A stretch of DNA of 23,130 bases from JAFGTP01 sp964472715. Lineage in GTDB: Bacteria; Fidelibacterota; UBA2242; JAFGTP01. Location: assembly GCA_964472715.1 (NCBI GenBank), contig CAYYMT010000056.1, positions 1-23,130 of the forward strand, read 5' to 3'. The notes under the pieces were generated by a model. It was given only the letters and a program-made list of their open reading frames with translations. It made no database searches and was not told the DNA's origin. Shown one piece after another: positions 1 to 8,598 of this stretch. Numbering within the stretch: the first letter of the stretch is position 1; every line of letters begins with the position of its first letter. Both the position numbers and the translations under genes were made by a program.

Positions 1-862
1 CATCCCAATAGACCCCATTGATCATAATGTTGAGTTTATCCAGATATTGTGTGAATTTTGATTCATAATGTTCCGGATGGTTATAATAGTCCATTAAATC
101 AAATTTGCCTTCTTTTCGTCTGACCAGGTCTTTTTCTTTGAAGACCACTTTGTAGATACGGTCTTTAGCCAGTTGGGTTTTGTCGGTTGTCAATAATTCA
201 TCAGGTGTGAGGGTTTCAACGGGCAGCAGATCAATGATCTCCCGGGCGCCGATGGAGACATTGCCATAGCCGGTCACTCCGATAATGACGGGAAAGGGAA
301 GTCCTTTTGTTCTAATCTCATCATTGACACTGTTGAATTGTTTTTTCGCATCGGCGATATCGTTGTATTCCGTAGCGTATTTGATTTTTTGGAATGGTGT
401 TGAGATGCCTTCCAGCCGCAATTTTTCGCCGTACCCGTAAAAGGAGTCAATCATACCGGCAATACCGGCATATTTCCCGAAAAATACCAGGCGCCTGTTA
501 TTTTCATCGAGAATTTTTTCATAGTCGATCAGGGTTGCTCTTTTTTCTAAAATTTTTCTCAGAATCGGAATATTTTCCTTTTGCCCTTTGATGGTGTGGG
601 AAAAAAACATGTATTTTTTGTTTTCCAGAAAAAAATCCACCGGGATTTCTTTGACAGCGATTACCATGTCGCAATCTGACAAATCTTCTGTAACAGTCAC
701 CCCGATTTCTTCAAATTCCTTGTCTTTGAATGCCCTGATCTTTGATGGCTGAATAAAAAAATCAAGATCTTTTTCGCTGTTTAATTTTGCAATGTCGGCG
801 GGGACCAGTGGAACGCGTCCCTCCCAAATGTTCTTATCCTCTCGTCTGATACCTATTTTCAT
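1..862 (-). CDS. Lysine-ketoglutarate reductase / saccharopine dehydrogenase family protein (3' end cut by window edge)
   Basis: The open frame runs from ATG at 862 to the left edge, 287 codons without a stop. The start follows a strong AGGAGG four bases upstream. The N-terminus (MKIGIRREDKNIWEGRVPL) and later stretches (FFSHTIKGQ near residue 85, LIDYEK, FGKYAGIAGMID, VTGYGNVSIGA, and NGVYWD at the edge) match the lysine-ketoglutarate reductase half of the alpha-aminoadipic semialdehyde synthase family, which belongs to the alanine dehydrogenase/PNT superfamily. The known reaction condenses lysine and 2-oxoglutarate to saccharopine using NADPH, the first step of lysine breakdown in the cytoplasm. 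TGYGNVS is the expected start of the nucleotide-binding fold. Only this first domain is visible, so a fused saccharopine dehydrogenase domain cannot be confirmed. The gene is divergent from the radical SAM fusion. The family call is firm; the exact substrate is inferred. Confidence 0.85.
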   Translation of the reverse strand, partial: MKIGIRREDKNIWEGRVPLVPADIAKLNSEKDLDFFIQPSKIRAFKDKEFEEIGVTVTEDLSDCDMVIAVKEIPVDFFLENKKYMFFSHTIKGQKENIPILRKILEKRATLIDYEKILDENNRRLVFFGKYAGIAGMIDSFYGYGEKLRLEGISTPFQKIKYATEYNDIADAKKQFNSVNDEIRTKGLPFPVIIGVTGYGNVSIGAREIIDLLPVETLTPDELLTTDKTQLAKDRIYKVVFKEKDLVRRKEGKFDLMDYYNHPEHYESKFTQYLDKLNIMINGVYWD

Positions 863-1161
863 ATCACCTCCTTCTTGTGCTACAATTTAAATTTTCAGAG
901 GAAAAATGGAAGTCTTTTTTTTACTTTTTTTATGAGGAGAAAAAACAATGAAATAACCATTTGATTTTTCAATATTATATAGGGTAAAAAATAAAAAGCC
1001 GTAATTCGAGTAAATTTTCGTAATTGAATTATACTAATATGATTTTTACTATAGTTGCCATTTCCATAAAAAGAGGATGTTTGATTATTTCCACTTCGTA
1101 AATAACCATTAACATGTTAAATTACCCGGTTGAAGTGATAAGCTGTAATATTGGAGTTGTT
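863..1161. other. Divergent intergenic region
   Basis: A very AT-rich spacer between the divergent lysine-degradation gene and the radical SAM fusion gene. It must hold promoters for both. On the minus strand TATAAT lies at 974-979, about 110 bases before the ATG at 862, but no good -35 box is seen 16-18 bases upstream of it. No hairpin, tRNA or credible small ORF was seen. Confidence 0.5.
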
Positions 1162-3257
1162 ATGCCCTTAAAAATTAATCAGAAAACAATCCCTGAATCA
1201 GAAATTTTGGACGAAATGAAAAAAATGCGGGACAAGCATATCGAGATGTACCCGGATATGTCGAAAACCGAGCGGGAAAAATTGCTTTTTGACTGGGCCC
1301 GGGAAAATCTGCTGGAACGAGAAATTCTCATCGATTACGCGCAAAAAAATATGTCATTATCAGCGGAAGAGATAAATAAGGAAACCGATAAACTGGACCA
1401 GACACTTCCGAAACCGGAATTGGAAACAGAAATTGAAACTATTAAGACCAAACTAAAACTTGAAAAATTGCTGGATCAGCAGAAGCAGAAAGTTAGCGCC
1501 ATTACTGAAAATAAACTCAAGCAATATTACCGGAAAAATATTGATCTCTATAAAGTTCCGGAGCAGATCCATGTCAAACATATTGTAAAACATCCGCAAT
1601 CCCATCCTCCGGGTAACGATGAAAATATTTTAGAAATTATGAAAAAGATCAAAGCGGAGTTGGATGCCGGCAAAGATTTTGAAGCGGTGGGCAATAAATA
1701 TTCCGATTGCGGTGGCCCCGGTCTGGATCTGGGATTTTTTCCCCGCGGGGAAATGGTGCCAAGTTTTGAAGAAGTGGTCTTCAATATGAAAAAAGGGGAG
1801 ATCAGTGACATTTTTCAAACGGAATTCGGCTATCACATCGCTAAACTTTACGACATTCGCCCGGAGATAACAGCGCCCTATGAGCAGGTTAAACAGCATA
1901 TTCGCAAAAATATCATTGAAGAAAAAGCAGAACTAGAAATTCAAAAACTGGTGGATTCGGTTAAAACCAATTACCGAATGTCTTATATCGAACCGGAAAA
2001 TAAAACAAAAAGCGCCACCGCCGGCTTTAGATTTAAGAAACCCCTGGGGTTTGTGCTGGTGAAACCATCCGGCCCGGATTGTAATCTGGCCTGCAACTAT
2101 TGCTTTTACCTGGAGAAAGAAAAATTGTTCACAGGGAACAAGCATCGTATGAGTGAAGAAATTCTGGAAGAAATGATCAGGCAGGCGGCGGAACAGGCTG
2201 AGGGCCGGTTCAATTTCGGCTGGCAGGGGGGCGAGCCCACACTGATGGGACTGGATTTTTTCAAAAAAGCGGTGGAACTGCAAAAAAAATACGGCAAACC
2301 AAACCAATTCGGCAACAGTCTGCAAACCAATGGTATTCTGATCAACGAAGAATGGGCGGCATTTCTCCGGGATAACCGGTTTCTGGTGGGGCTTTCGATT
2401 GACGGCAAACAACATATTCATGATAGATACCGAGTGAATAAAAATGGTTTAGGCACCTGGCAAAAAGTCAAGGAAACGGCGCAGCTGCTGCTGGCCAAAA
2501 ATGTCATGGCCAATTCCCTCTCTGTGGTAAATGATTATTCGGTGAATTATCCCGGAGAAACCTATAATTTTCTTAAATCTCTGGGATTCAGACATATGCA
2601 GTTTATTCCCATTGTAGAATCGGCAGAAGACGGCAAGAAAGCCGCACCCTATTCCACCAGCGCGGAAAAATACGGACAATTTTTATGCAAAATCTTTGAT
2701 CTCTGGAAAGCCGATTTTAAGGATGGGCATCCGACTATTTCCATTCGTCTCTTTGACGCGGTGTTTCACAAGTATGTGGGCATGGAAGCGCCGGAATGTA
2801 CGCTGCATGAAGAATGCGGCATTTACACTGTCGTAGAACATAATGGCGATGTTTATTCCTGCGACTTCTTCGTGGAACCGGAATGGAAATTGGGTAATAT
2901 TATGGAGAATGATCTCCTGGAAATGCTCAATTCCGAAAAACAGGACAAATTCGGCAAACTCAAGAAAGACCTGCCAAAACCCTGCCTCAATTGTGAGTGG
3001 CTGCAGTATTGCCATGGCGGCTGCACCAAGGACCGGATCCGTGACCCCCGGGATGAGAATATGACCCATTTCTGTGAAGCTTATAAGATGTTTTACAAAC
3101 ATGCCGACAAAACCTTTAAAAAACTGGCCCTGAATTTCAAAGGCGAACAGGTACCCGCCAGGCCGGATTCGGCGGAATCCGTAAAATCAGATGAAAAGGT
3201 TGGCCGGAATGATCCCTGTCCCTGCGGCAGTGGCAGGAAATATAAGAAGTGTTGCGG
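1162..3257 (+). CDS. Fusion protein: SurA/parvulin-type peptidyl-prolyl isomerase + anaerobic sulfatase maturase-like radical SAM/SPASM + SEC-C motif (C-terminus in gap)
   Basis: The ATG at 1162 is chosen over the in-frame ATG at 1114 because TTGGAG sits just upstream of it and MPLKINQ begins a normal domain. Residues 1-125 are helical and SurA-N-like. Residues about 135-232 are a parvulin domain (HVKHIVKH, FEAVGNKYSDC, GGPGLDLGFFPRGEMVPSFE, FGYHIAKLYD). Residues about 294-645 resemble anaerobic sulfatase-maturating enzymes: the C307-x3-C311-x2-C314 radical SAM cluster, GWQGGEPT at 353-360, GLSIDG at 410-415, then a Cys-rich SPASM region (C546, C552, C567, C608, C611, C617, C621, C638) for auxiliary Fe-S clusters. 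Residues 681-699 are a SEC-C zinc motif (GRNDPCPCGSGRKYKKCCG). The frame enters an N gap right after it; SEC-C motifs usually end proteins, so little is probably missing. No sulfatase gene is in the window. Domain calls are firm; the substrate is inferred. Confidence 0.88.
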
Positions 3258-3357
3258 NNNNNNNNNNNNNNNNNNNNNNNNNNNNNNNNNNNNNNNNNNN
3301 NNNNNNNNNNNNNNNNNNNNNNNNNNNNNNNNNNNNNNNNNNNNNNNNNNNNNNNNN
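3258..3357. other. Assembly gap, 100 N
   Basis: A run of 100 Ns. Unlike the other two gaps its flanks are not repeated, so real sequence of unknown length is missing. It hides the stop codon of the radical SAM fusion gene. Confidence 0.95.
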
Positions 3358-3400
3358 TTTTGTAGAAAATAAACCTCCCAGGTCTGGTAGACCTCGGAGG
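3358..3400 (-). terminator. Rho-independent terminator of the LytTR regulator gene
   Basis: The arms at 3374-3385 and 3389-3400 form a 12-bp stem with one C-C mismatch and a GGT loop. On the minus strand the stem is followed by a T-rich stretch (TTTATTTTC). It begins 7 bases past the response regulator stop. Confidence 0.75.
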
Positions 3401-3406
3401 GTAAAC

Positions 3407-4165
3407 TCAGATGTTCAATAATTTGTCTTTATAACTTCGGCTGATGGGCACCTCAAAGCGGGTTTTGTCGCCGATCACTGCTTTGTATTTGCCGGTGAAC
3501 CACTTTTTCATTTTAATCAGGTATTTGGTGTTGATGATAAAGGAGCGGTGAACCCGCACGAAATTATCCGGCAGATGGTTTTCCATGTAGGAAATCGGTT
3601 CATTGAGCAGGTATTCGCGGTCATCGTCGTGGGCCATGGTATATTTTCCGCTGGCTTTGATGAAAATAATGTCCTCCAGGTTCAGAAAAACGATCTCATC
3701 ATTGCGATGAACCTTGATCTTGGTCATCTTTTTATCGTTTTTTTGATTATTGATAAAATCTACCAGTTTTTGAATGTTGTGGTCGTATTCATCTTTGTTG
3801 GTAACAAATTTTTCTAATTTAGCCATGGATTTTTTGAGCCTGGGAGCTGAGATGGGTTTCAGCAAATAATCAATAGTATTATTCTCAAAAGCCTCCAATG
3901 CATATTGATCATAAGCCGTGGTGAAAATGATCACCGGCTTGACCGAATCATCGATTTCTTTGAGTACATCAAATCCGTCTTTGCCGGGCATCTGGATGTC
4001 CAGAAAAACCAAATCCGGTTTCAAATCATTGATTTTCTTAATGGCTTCATTGCCATTATTGGCATAGTCCAAAATAGTCACTTTATCCTGATATTCCTGA
4101 AGCAAGCCGGTTAAGCGCTCCTGGGCCAGTTTTTCATCTTCGACAATGATTGCATTGAGTACCAT
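3407..4165 (-). CDS. LytTR-family response regulator
   Basis: 252 aa. The receiver domain (about 1-120) shows the acidic pocket E9/D10, phospho-acceptor D56 in VFLDIQMPG, T82/T83 and K103 in DYLLKP. A linker of about 25 residues leads to a LytTR DNA-binding domain (about 148-250: FLNLEDIIFIKASGKYT, VRVHRSFIIN, FEVPISRSY). LytTR domains bind direct repeats upstream of target genes; no target site was identified here. The gene starts 11 bases after the sensor kinase stop, so the two form an operon and should act as a cognate pair. A terminator hairpin follows at once. Family and length are normal (about 250 aa); what it controls is unknown. Confidence 0.93.
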   Translation of the reverse strand: MVLNAIIVEDEKLAQERLTGLLQEYQDKVTILDYANNGNEAIKKINDLKPDLVFLDIQMPGKDGFDVLKEIDDSVKPVIIFTTAYDQYALEAFENNTIDYLLKPISAPRLKKSMAKLEKFVTNKDEYDHNIQKLVDFINNQKNDKKMTKIKVHRNDEIVFLNLEDIIFIKASGKYTMAHDDDREYLLNEPISYMENHLPDNFVRVHRSFIINTKYLIKMKKWFTGKYKAVIGDKTRFEVPISRSYKDKLLNI

Positions 4166-4176
4166 TAGTGCACCTA

Positions 4177-5943
4177 TTATTTTTTGGTTGGGATTGTAAT
4201 TTTAACACAATATTCTTCATCACAGGTTTTAATATCAAAATTAAAATTGCCGGCATAGGTAATTTTAAGACGGTCAATTATACTTTGATGGCCAAACCCG
4301 GTATTTTGATATTTATTGACCGGTGTCTCGAATTCTGATTGAGGACCGTTATCCTTGACCAATATCATTAATTTATCCTGTTTTAAGGCTAATTTAATAT
4401 ATATTTCGCCGTTTTCGATTAATTTTGAAACGCCGTGCTTTATGGAGTTTTCCACCAGCGGCAGAATGACCATCGGCGGTATTTTGTATTTGAAAACCTC
4501 GTCTTCCGCGTGAATTGTGTAAGTTAACCGGTCCTGAAAACGGATTCGTTCCATTTCCAGGTATTGCCGGACTGCTTCCAGTTCATCTTCCAGGGGCACC
4601 ATATCCTTGTTGGCAAAGGTCAAAGTATAACGCAACAGGTCCGACAGGTTTTGTACCATTTTTTCGGCATCATCGGATTTTTTGATCACCAGCTGTGAAA
4701 TAGAGTTCAGGGAGTTGAACAGGAAATGGGGATTGATTTTATATTGCAGCGCCAGTAATTCCGATTTGGTTTTCAGTTCATTGATCTGTAATTCTTCAAT
4801 TCTTCGTTTTTTCATAAAATAGATGATAATAGTGATGAGCACAAAGAAAGAAAGGGCCAGCAAAACCGTAATGAAAGAGAGCGTGGAGGTTTTATTTTGC
4901 AGCCGCAACTCGTAGATCTTTTTCTGATCAGCAACCTTGTCAAGCAGATATTTGTGCTCCAGGCGGCGCATTTGCAGTGATTTATTGTTGTGTTGCATGG
5001 CATTGGAGTAGTCGATATATTTTTGATAATGATGCAGCGCCTTTTCAAACTGATGAGAATCTTTGAAATAGGTATAGTATAGTTCATGGATCAGCATTAG
5101 ACGATAATTGTTTTCCTCTTTTTCCGCATTTTGCTGCTCCTCTTCCATAATTGAAAAGAAAAGATCGGTTTTACCCATTTTGGCGTAAATTGAAGCGATA
5201 TTGAACTTATTGATAAATTGTCCCCTGTAATCTCCTATAGTCTGGTTGATTTCCAGGGCTTTTTTATTGTATTCCAGAGCTTCTTCCAGTTCACCCATTT
5301 TTTCCTTGAGGTCACCAAGATTATTGAGACAATTGGCAATATTTTGCTGATTGTTAATGGATTTATAGTAATCCAGGGCTTTTAAGTAATATTTTTCAGA
5401 TTCGGAATGATTGCCGGTTCTGACATAATAAATACCTAAATCAAAATGAACTCTTGCCAGTTTATCCGGTTCATTCATAGACCGCGCCAACTTAAGCCAT
5501 TTCTTTAAATAAATTTTAGCAATATCATAATCTTTTGAATGCCATAAATAGATATAAACGATAGATTTATAACTGGAATATATTAGTGTGCTATCATTTT
5601 TCATTTTTGCTAACTTTAATGACCGGGTGCTATATTCCAGCGCGCGGAAGAGTTCACTGAAATCAGCGAAAATTGACGCGATATAAAGGTTTGACCTGAT
5701 CATTTGCTTATAATCATTATTGGTCTCGGCTGTTTTCAGAGCCTGGTAAGCATAGACAATGGACGAATCAAAATTGACAGTTTTGTAAAGTCTTGCCAAT
5801 TTGTATTGAATTTCAAATTTAAGAGAATCAGTGGTTGACTTTTCACCAAGCCCGGGCTTTAACTCATTAATTTTATTGATTAAAGAATCCTGCCCAAAAA
5901 GGACACTACCCAGGGTGAGAAGGATTAGCAGTTTGTATTTCAT
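4177..5943 (-). CDS. LytS/YehU-type sensor histidine kinase with periplasmic TPR region
   Basis: 588 aa. A signal peptide (1-17, ending VLFGQ) leads into about 320 residues of TPR-like helical repeats, clearest near 160-260 (DLGIYYVRTGNHSESEKYY, NNLGDLKEKMGELEEALEYN). One membrane segment (about 355-377) and a short basic/coiled linker follow. The kinase part starts with YKINPHFLFNSLNSI, with H406 as the likely phosphorylated His of the His_kinase (PF06580) family. The ATPase N-box is LPLVENSIKHG with N499, and the G1 box is VKDNG with D531. The layout predicts a periplasmic TPR sensor, possibly binding a protein or peptide, and a cytoplasmic kinase for the adjacent LytTR regulator. The ATG at 5943 has only a weak ribosome binding site. 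The signal sensed is unknown. Confidence 0.9.
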   Translation of the reverse strand: MKYKLLILLTLGSVLFGQDSLINKINELKPGLGEKSTTDSLKFEIQYKLARLYKTVNFDSSIVYAYQALKTAETNNDYKQMIRSNLYIASIFADFSELFRALEYSTRSLKLAKMKNDSTLIYSSYKSIVYIYLWHSKDYDIAKIYLKKWLKLARSMNEPDKLARVHFDLGIYYVRTGNHSESEKYYLKALDYYKSINNQQNIANCLNNLGDLKEKMGELEEALEYNKKALEINQTIGDYRGQFINKFNIASIYAKMGKTDLFFSIMEEEQQNAEKEENNYRLMLIHELYYTYFKDSHQFEKALHHYQKYIDYSNAMQHNNKSLQMRRLEHKYLLDKVADQKKIYELRLQNKTSTLSFITVLLALSFFVLITIIIYFMKKRRIEELQINELKTKSELLALQYKINPHFLFNSLNSISQLVIKKSDDAEKMVQNLSDLLRYTLTFANKDMVPLEDELEAVRQYLEMERIRFQDRLTYTIHAEDEVFKYKIPPMVILPLVENSIKHGVSKLIENGEIYIKLALKQDKLMILVKDNGPQSEFETPVNKYQNTGFGHQSIIDRLKITYAGNFNFDIKTCDEEYCVKITIPTKK

Positions 5944-6297
5944 CGGTTACAGGCTTTCTGTTTTATTCAAATTTATTGGTTTAATATAGCAAAAATCTTT
6001 GAAAATTAGCGCAATTATCCGTGATCATCTCAACATCCGGACTTTGGAATATTCGCTTATTATTTATTGCTAATAAGTTTAGCGGTTAAATTTTGCAATG
6101 GAAATACAAAAAGAACAAAGGGTAGAAAGATTCAATGAAATCATTAAAAAAGGGAATAGACCTTTAAACAATATATAGAAAATTTTTTTGTAATGAATTA
6201 TTCAAAAATTGATTTTATGTGTTCCGTATCAATGATTAAATTTCCCCTTCGATTTAATTTTCGATGGTTTGTAAATAACTAAAAAGGAGACATAATA
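5944..6297. other. Divergent intergenic region, 354 bases
   Basis: An AT-rich spacer between the sensor kinase and the FMN-binding lipoprotein. On the minus strand TATATT lies about 45 bases before the kinase start. A 7-bp inverted repeat, ATTAAAT/ATTTAAT (6235-6241, 6252-6258), precedes the lipoprotein gene. No further gene is supported. Confidence 0.4.
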
Positions 6298-6681
6298 ATG
6301 AAAATCAGACGATTTTTGTTGGCAGTAATGGTGCTGTCTACTGTATTAATGCTCAGTAATTGTAAACTGCAAGAATACAAAGAAAAAGTGGCTAATACGG
6401 AAATCAATGAAGTAGATCTGTCACAAGTGGACGATGGAACTTATGCGGGATTTTATGATTGCTACCTGGTGAAGGCCAAAGTCAATGTCACAGTTGCGGA
6501 CCACAAGATCACGGACATTGAAATTGTCGAACACGAAAACGGCAAGGGTGAACCCGGTGAACAGGTTGTGCCGAAGGTCGTGAAAAAACAAAGCCTCAAA
6601 GTGGATACCATTTCCGGCGCCACCGCCAGCAGCAAGGTGATCCTGAAAGCAATTGAATTAGCATTGACAGGAGAAAAATGA
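6298..6681 (+). CDS. FMN-binding domain lipoprotein, probably flavinylated
   Basis: 127 aa. AAGGAG lies 9 bases before the ATG. A basic N-terminus and hydrophobic stretch end at C22 (LMLSNC), a lipoprotein signal with an unusual Asn just before the Cys. The rest is one FMN_bind domain (PF04205): DDGTYAGFYD, KITDIEIVEHENGKGEPGEQ, and VDTISGATASS. D103-T-I-S-G-A-T109 fits the Dxx(s/t)gAT consensus used by the flavin transferase ApbE, so T109 is the predicted covalent FMN site. This puts a one- or two-electron flavin carrier on the outer face of the inner membrane or in the periplasm. It overlaps the next gene by 4 bases (ATGA), so the two are translationally coupled. No apbE gene is in the window. 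The electron partner is unknown. Confidence 0.87.
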   Translation: MKIRRFLLAVMVLSTVLMLSNCKLQEYKEKVANTEINEVDLSQVDDGTYAGFYDCYLVKAKVNVTVADHKITDIEIVEHENGKGEPGEQVVPKVVKKQSLKVDTISGATASSKVILKAIELALTGEK

Positions 6682-7082
6682 CGAGAATCGACAAAGCCAT
6701 CAAGTTAAAAAATGAAAATTACAATTGCGCTCAGGCGGTTTTTGCCGCATACGCAGATTTATTTGATATCCCGGAAAAAGCCGCCCTGCAGATACCAGCC
6801 GGATTCGGTGCCGGTATCGGTCATACGGAAAATATCTGTGGTGCGATATCCGGAGCGATCATGCTGATCGGCCTGAAAAACTATAAAAATTTCGGCACTA
6901 CCGAGGCCAAAGAAAAAATCTATCAGTTGTCTGCGGAATTTGTTGAGGCTTTTGAAGATGTCCACGAGTCGGATAATTGTGAAGTGCTGCTGGATCTCAA
7001 GGAAATGAAAAATATTGAGTGCAGTGAGTACATTAAAACGGCTTGTGAGTTGCTCGAAAAGATGCATTTAAGAAATATCTAA
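6678..7082 (+). CDS. C_GCAxxG_C_C family redox protein
   Basis: 134 aa, cytoplasmic, no signal peptide. It belongs to the C_GCAxxG_C_C family of probable redox proteins: C17 in NYNCAQAVF, the CGAISGA motif at C54, and C101, C115 and C123 in the C-terminal half (DNCEVLL, ECSEY, ACELL). A glycine-rich PAGFGAGIGHTE segment precedes the central motif. The family is common in anaerobes, its Cys residues are thought to bind metal or shuttle electrons, and its reaction is not established. It starts inside the end of the FMN-binding lipoprotein gene (ATGA) with GGAG ahead of it, so the pair form one operon. Some family members use selenocysteine; all positions here are Cys. A terminator follows 13 bases after the stop. 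Confidence 0.85.
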   Translation: MTRIDKAIKLKNENYNCAQAVFAAYADLFDIPEKAALQIPAGFGAGIGHTENICGAISGAIMLIGLKNYKNFGTTEAKEKIYQLSAEFVEAFEDVHESDNCEVLLDLKEMKNIECSEYIKTACELLEKMHLRNI

Positions 7083-7095
7083 AATGATAAGAAAA

Positions 7096-7133
7096 GACCT
7101 CTGGGATTACTGAATTTCCCCGAGGCCTTTTTA
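7096..7133. terminator. Bidirectional rho-independent terminator
   Basis: A hairpin with arms GACCTCTGGG and CCCCGAGGCC (7096-7127, small mismatch) is followed by TTTTTATT on the plus strand and by TCTTTTCTTA on the minus strand. It lies between the stops of the convergent C_GCAxxG_C_C protein and disulfide reductase genes and can serve both. Confidence 0.75.
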
Positions 7134-7145
7134 TTCCTTTATTGA

Positions 7146-8507
7146 TTATTTACAACTTTTTATCTTCGCGATGGCCTGCTCTGCGGCTTTCACCAGGACA
7201 TATTTTGTGGGCGCTGTAGTCAGCAACGGATGGGTGCCGAACTGGAAGGAAACCAGTTCATAGACCGTAATCGCTTTTTGGATAGCCAGGGCGACAATGT
7301 TAATCATTTCACCAACTCCCTTACCACCGTAAAGTTCACCGCCGATGATCTCGCCGTTTTCCGGATTGGCGATCAACTTTGCTTCCAGCGGATAGGTGTC
7401 AGCAATGGTTCCCGGATGACGGTCCACGTCAGCAAATTTACCAATCACATATTTGATATCCGCTTCTTCGGCAACCTGTTCGATGGCGCCGGCGGAAGCA
7501 AAGGCTTTGCGATTGATCTCAGTTGAAAAAACCGACAGGGTGCCGGTAAAATTACGCAGGACTTTGATACAGAATAGATTGTACCCAAGCACACGGGCTT
7601 CGGCGGTGGCAGTGGAGGCCAGCATGATATTGTCACTACGGCCGGTGATAAATCCTTTGGTCGCGGCACAATCACCGACAGCGTAGACATCTTTTTCAGT
7701 TGTCCGTTGGTAATTGTCGACACGGATCGCGCCGTGACTGTTGATTTCCAGACCCGAGGCTTTGGCCAGGTCCGTATTGGGTTTGTAGCCGACAGAAGAA
7801 ATAACCATTTCTGCATTCAGGGTTTTACCGTCTGATAATTTAACGCCGGTGACTTTGCCGTCTTTGCCGATGATTTCCTCCACTTTGGTTTCAGTATAAA
7901 GATTAACACCGGCTGCTTTTACTTCAGTATCGGCTTTGGCAGCGAAATCTTCAGAAAAAGCACGGTAGAGGGAATGTTTTTCCATCTCGATCAGGGATAC
8001 GGTTTTGTCCTTATGTTTCGCCAACTGTTCGGCGATTTCCACACCGATAAATCCGGCGCCGATTACGATAATATTTTTGGCGGCTTTGGTGCGGTTCACC
8101 ATTTTTTCTATGTAATCGTAACTCTTTTTGACATATTCCACACCCTCCAGGTCGTAGCCCTTGATAAAAGTCGGTATTGTGGGAGTCGAGCCGGTAGCAA
8201 ATACCAGTTTGGTATAACCAAATTCATTGTCGTTCACTGTTGAAACAGTTTTCTTTTCCAGGTCAATTGTGCCTACTGTATCCACCAGCACTTCACCGCC
8301 GGCAGCAATAAATGGTTTTGGCCCCATGGCATTTTTTGAAACATCTTCAAGATCATGGAATACATAGGGAATGCCGCAGGGAATAAGCCCCTTTTCTTCT
8401 TCTTTGATCATCAAAAAACTTTTGCCGGGATTTTGTTTGAGTCCGGTAACTCCTGTGATAATGCCGGATGGTCCACCACCAATGATAATAACATCGTAAT
8501 TCTTCAT
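7146..8507 (-). CDS. FAD-dependent pyridine nucleotide-disulfide oxidoreductase (CoA-disulfide reductase / NADH oxidase type)
   Basis: 453 aa. AAAGGA precedes the ATG. The N-terminal FAD fold starts IIIGGGPSG (10-15), and the single redox Cys C44 lies in LIPCGIPY, as in class III enzymes (CoA-disulfide reductase, NADH oxidase, NADPH sulfur or polysulfide reductases). A second nucleotide fold starts VIGAGFIGVE near 147, with an acidic end typical for NADH. VYAVGDCA is the second FAD motif. The C-terminal dimerisation domain is complete (SVFSTEINRKAFASAGA to QFGTHPLLTTAP). It would reduce a disulfide, persulfide or O2 with NAD(P)H in the cytoplasm. It faces the C_GCAxxG_C_C operon tail to tail. 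Which acceptor it uses cannot be read from sequence. Confidence 0.88.
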   Translation of the reverse strand: MKNYDVIIIGGGPSGIITGVTGLKQNPGKSFLMIKEEEKGLIPCGIPYVFHDLEDVSKNAMGPKPFIAAGGEVLVDTVGTIDLEKKTVSTVNDNEFGYTKLVFATGSTPTIPTFIKGYDLEGVEYVKKSYDYIEKMVNRTKAAKNIIVIGAGFIGVEIAEQLAKHKDKTVSLIEMEKHSLYRAFSEDFAAKADTEVKAAGVNLYTETKVEEIIGKDGKVTGVKLSDGKTLNAEMVISSVGYKPNTDLAKASGLEINSHGAIRVDNYQRTTEKDVYAVGDCAATKGFITGRSDNIMLASTATAEARVLGYNLFCIKVLRNFTGTLSVFSTEINRKAFASAGAIEQVAEEADIKYVIGKFADVDRHPGTIADTYPLEAKLIANPENGEIIGGELYGGKGVGEMINIVALAIQKAITVYELVSFQFGTHPLLTTAPTKYVLVKAAEQAIAKIKSCK

Positions 8508-8598
8508 AATAATCCTTTCATTTTTATTTTAGTTTTAATAGACATCTGGTCAATTCTTCTGTGTTATTTAAAATCAAAATAATTGCTTTGTAAAGTTC

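Noticed and set aside
974..979. TATAAT as the promoter of the lysine-ketoglutarate reductase gene
   Set aside because: No acceptable -35 box at the right distance and a rather long leader; kept only as a note in the intergenic entry.
1114..1161. Earlier in-frame ATG for the radical SAM fusion gene
   Set aside because: It lacks a ribosome binding site, and the added 16 residues do not belong to a recognisable domain or signal; TTGGAG favours 1162.
2683..3102. Long minus-strand frames opposite the radical SAM fusion gene
   Set aside because: Shadow of a strongly supported coding frame; no motif, no ribosome binding site.
6096..6180. A 26-codon frame (MEIQKEQRVERFNEIIKKG...) in the 5944-6297 spacer
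   Set aside because: No ribosome binding site, very short and Lys/Glu biased as expected by chance in AT-rich DNA.
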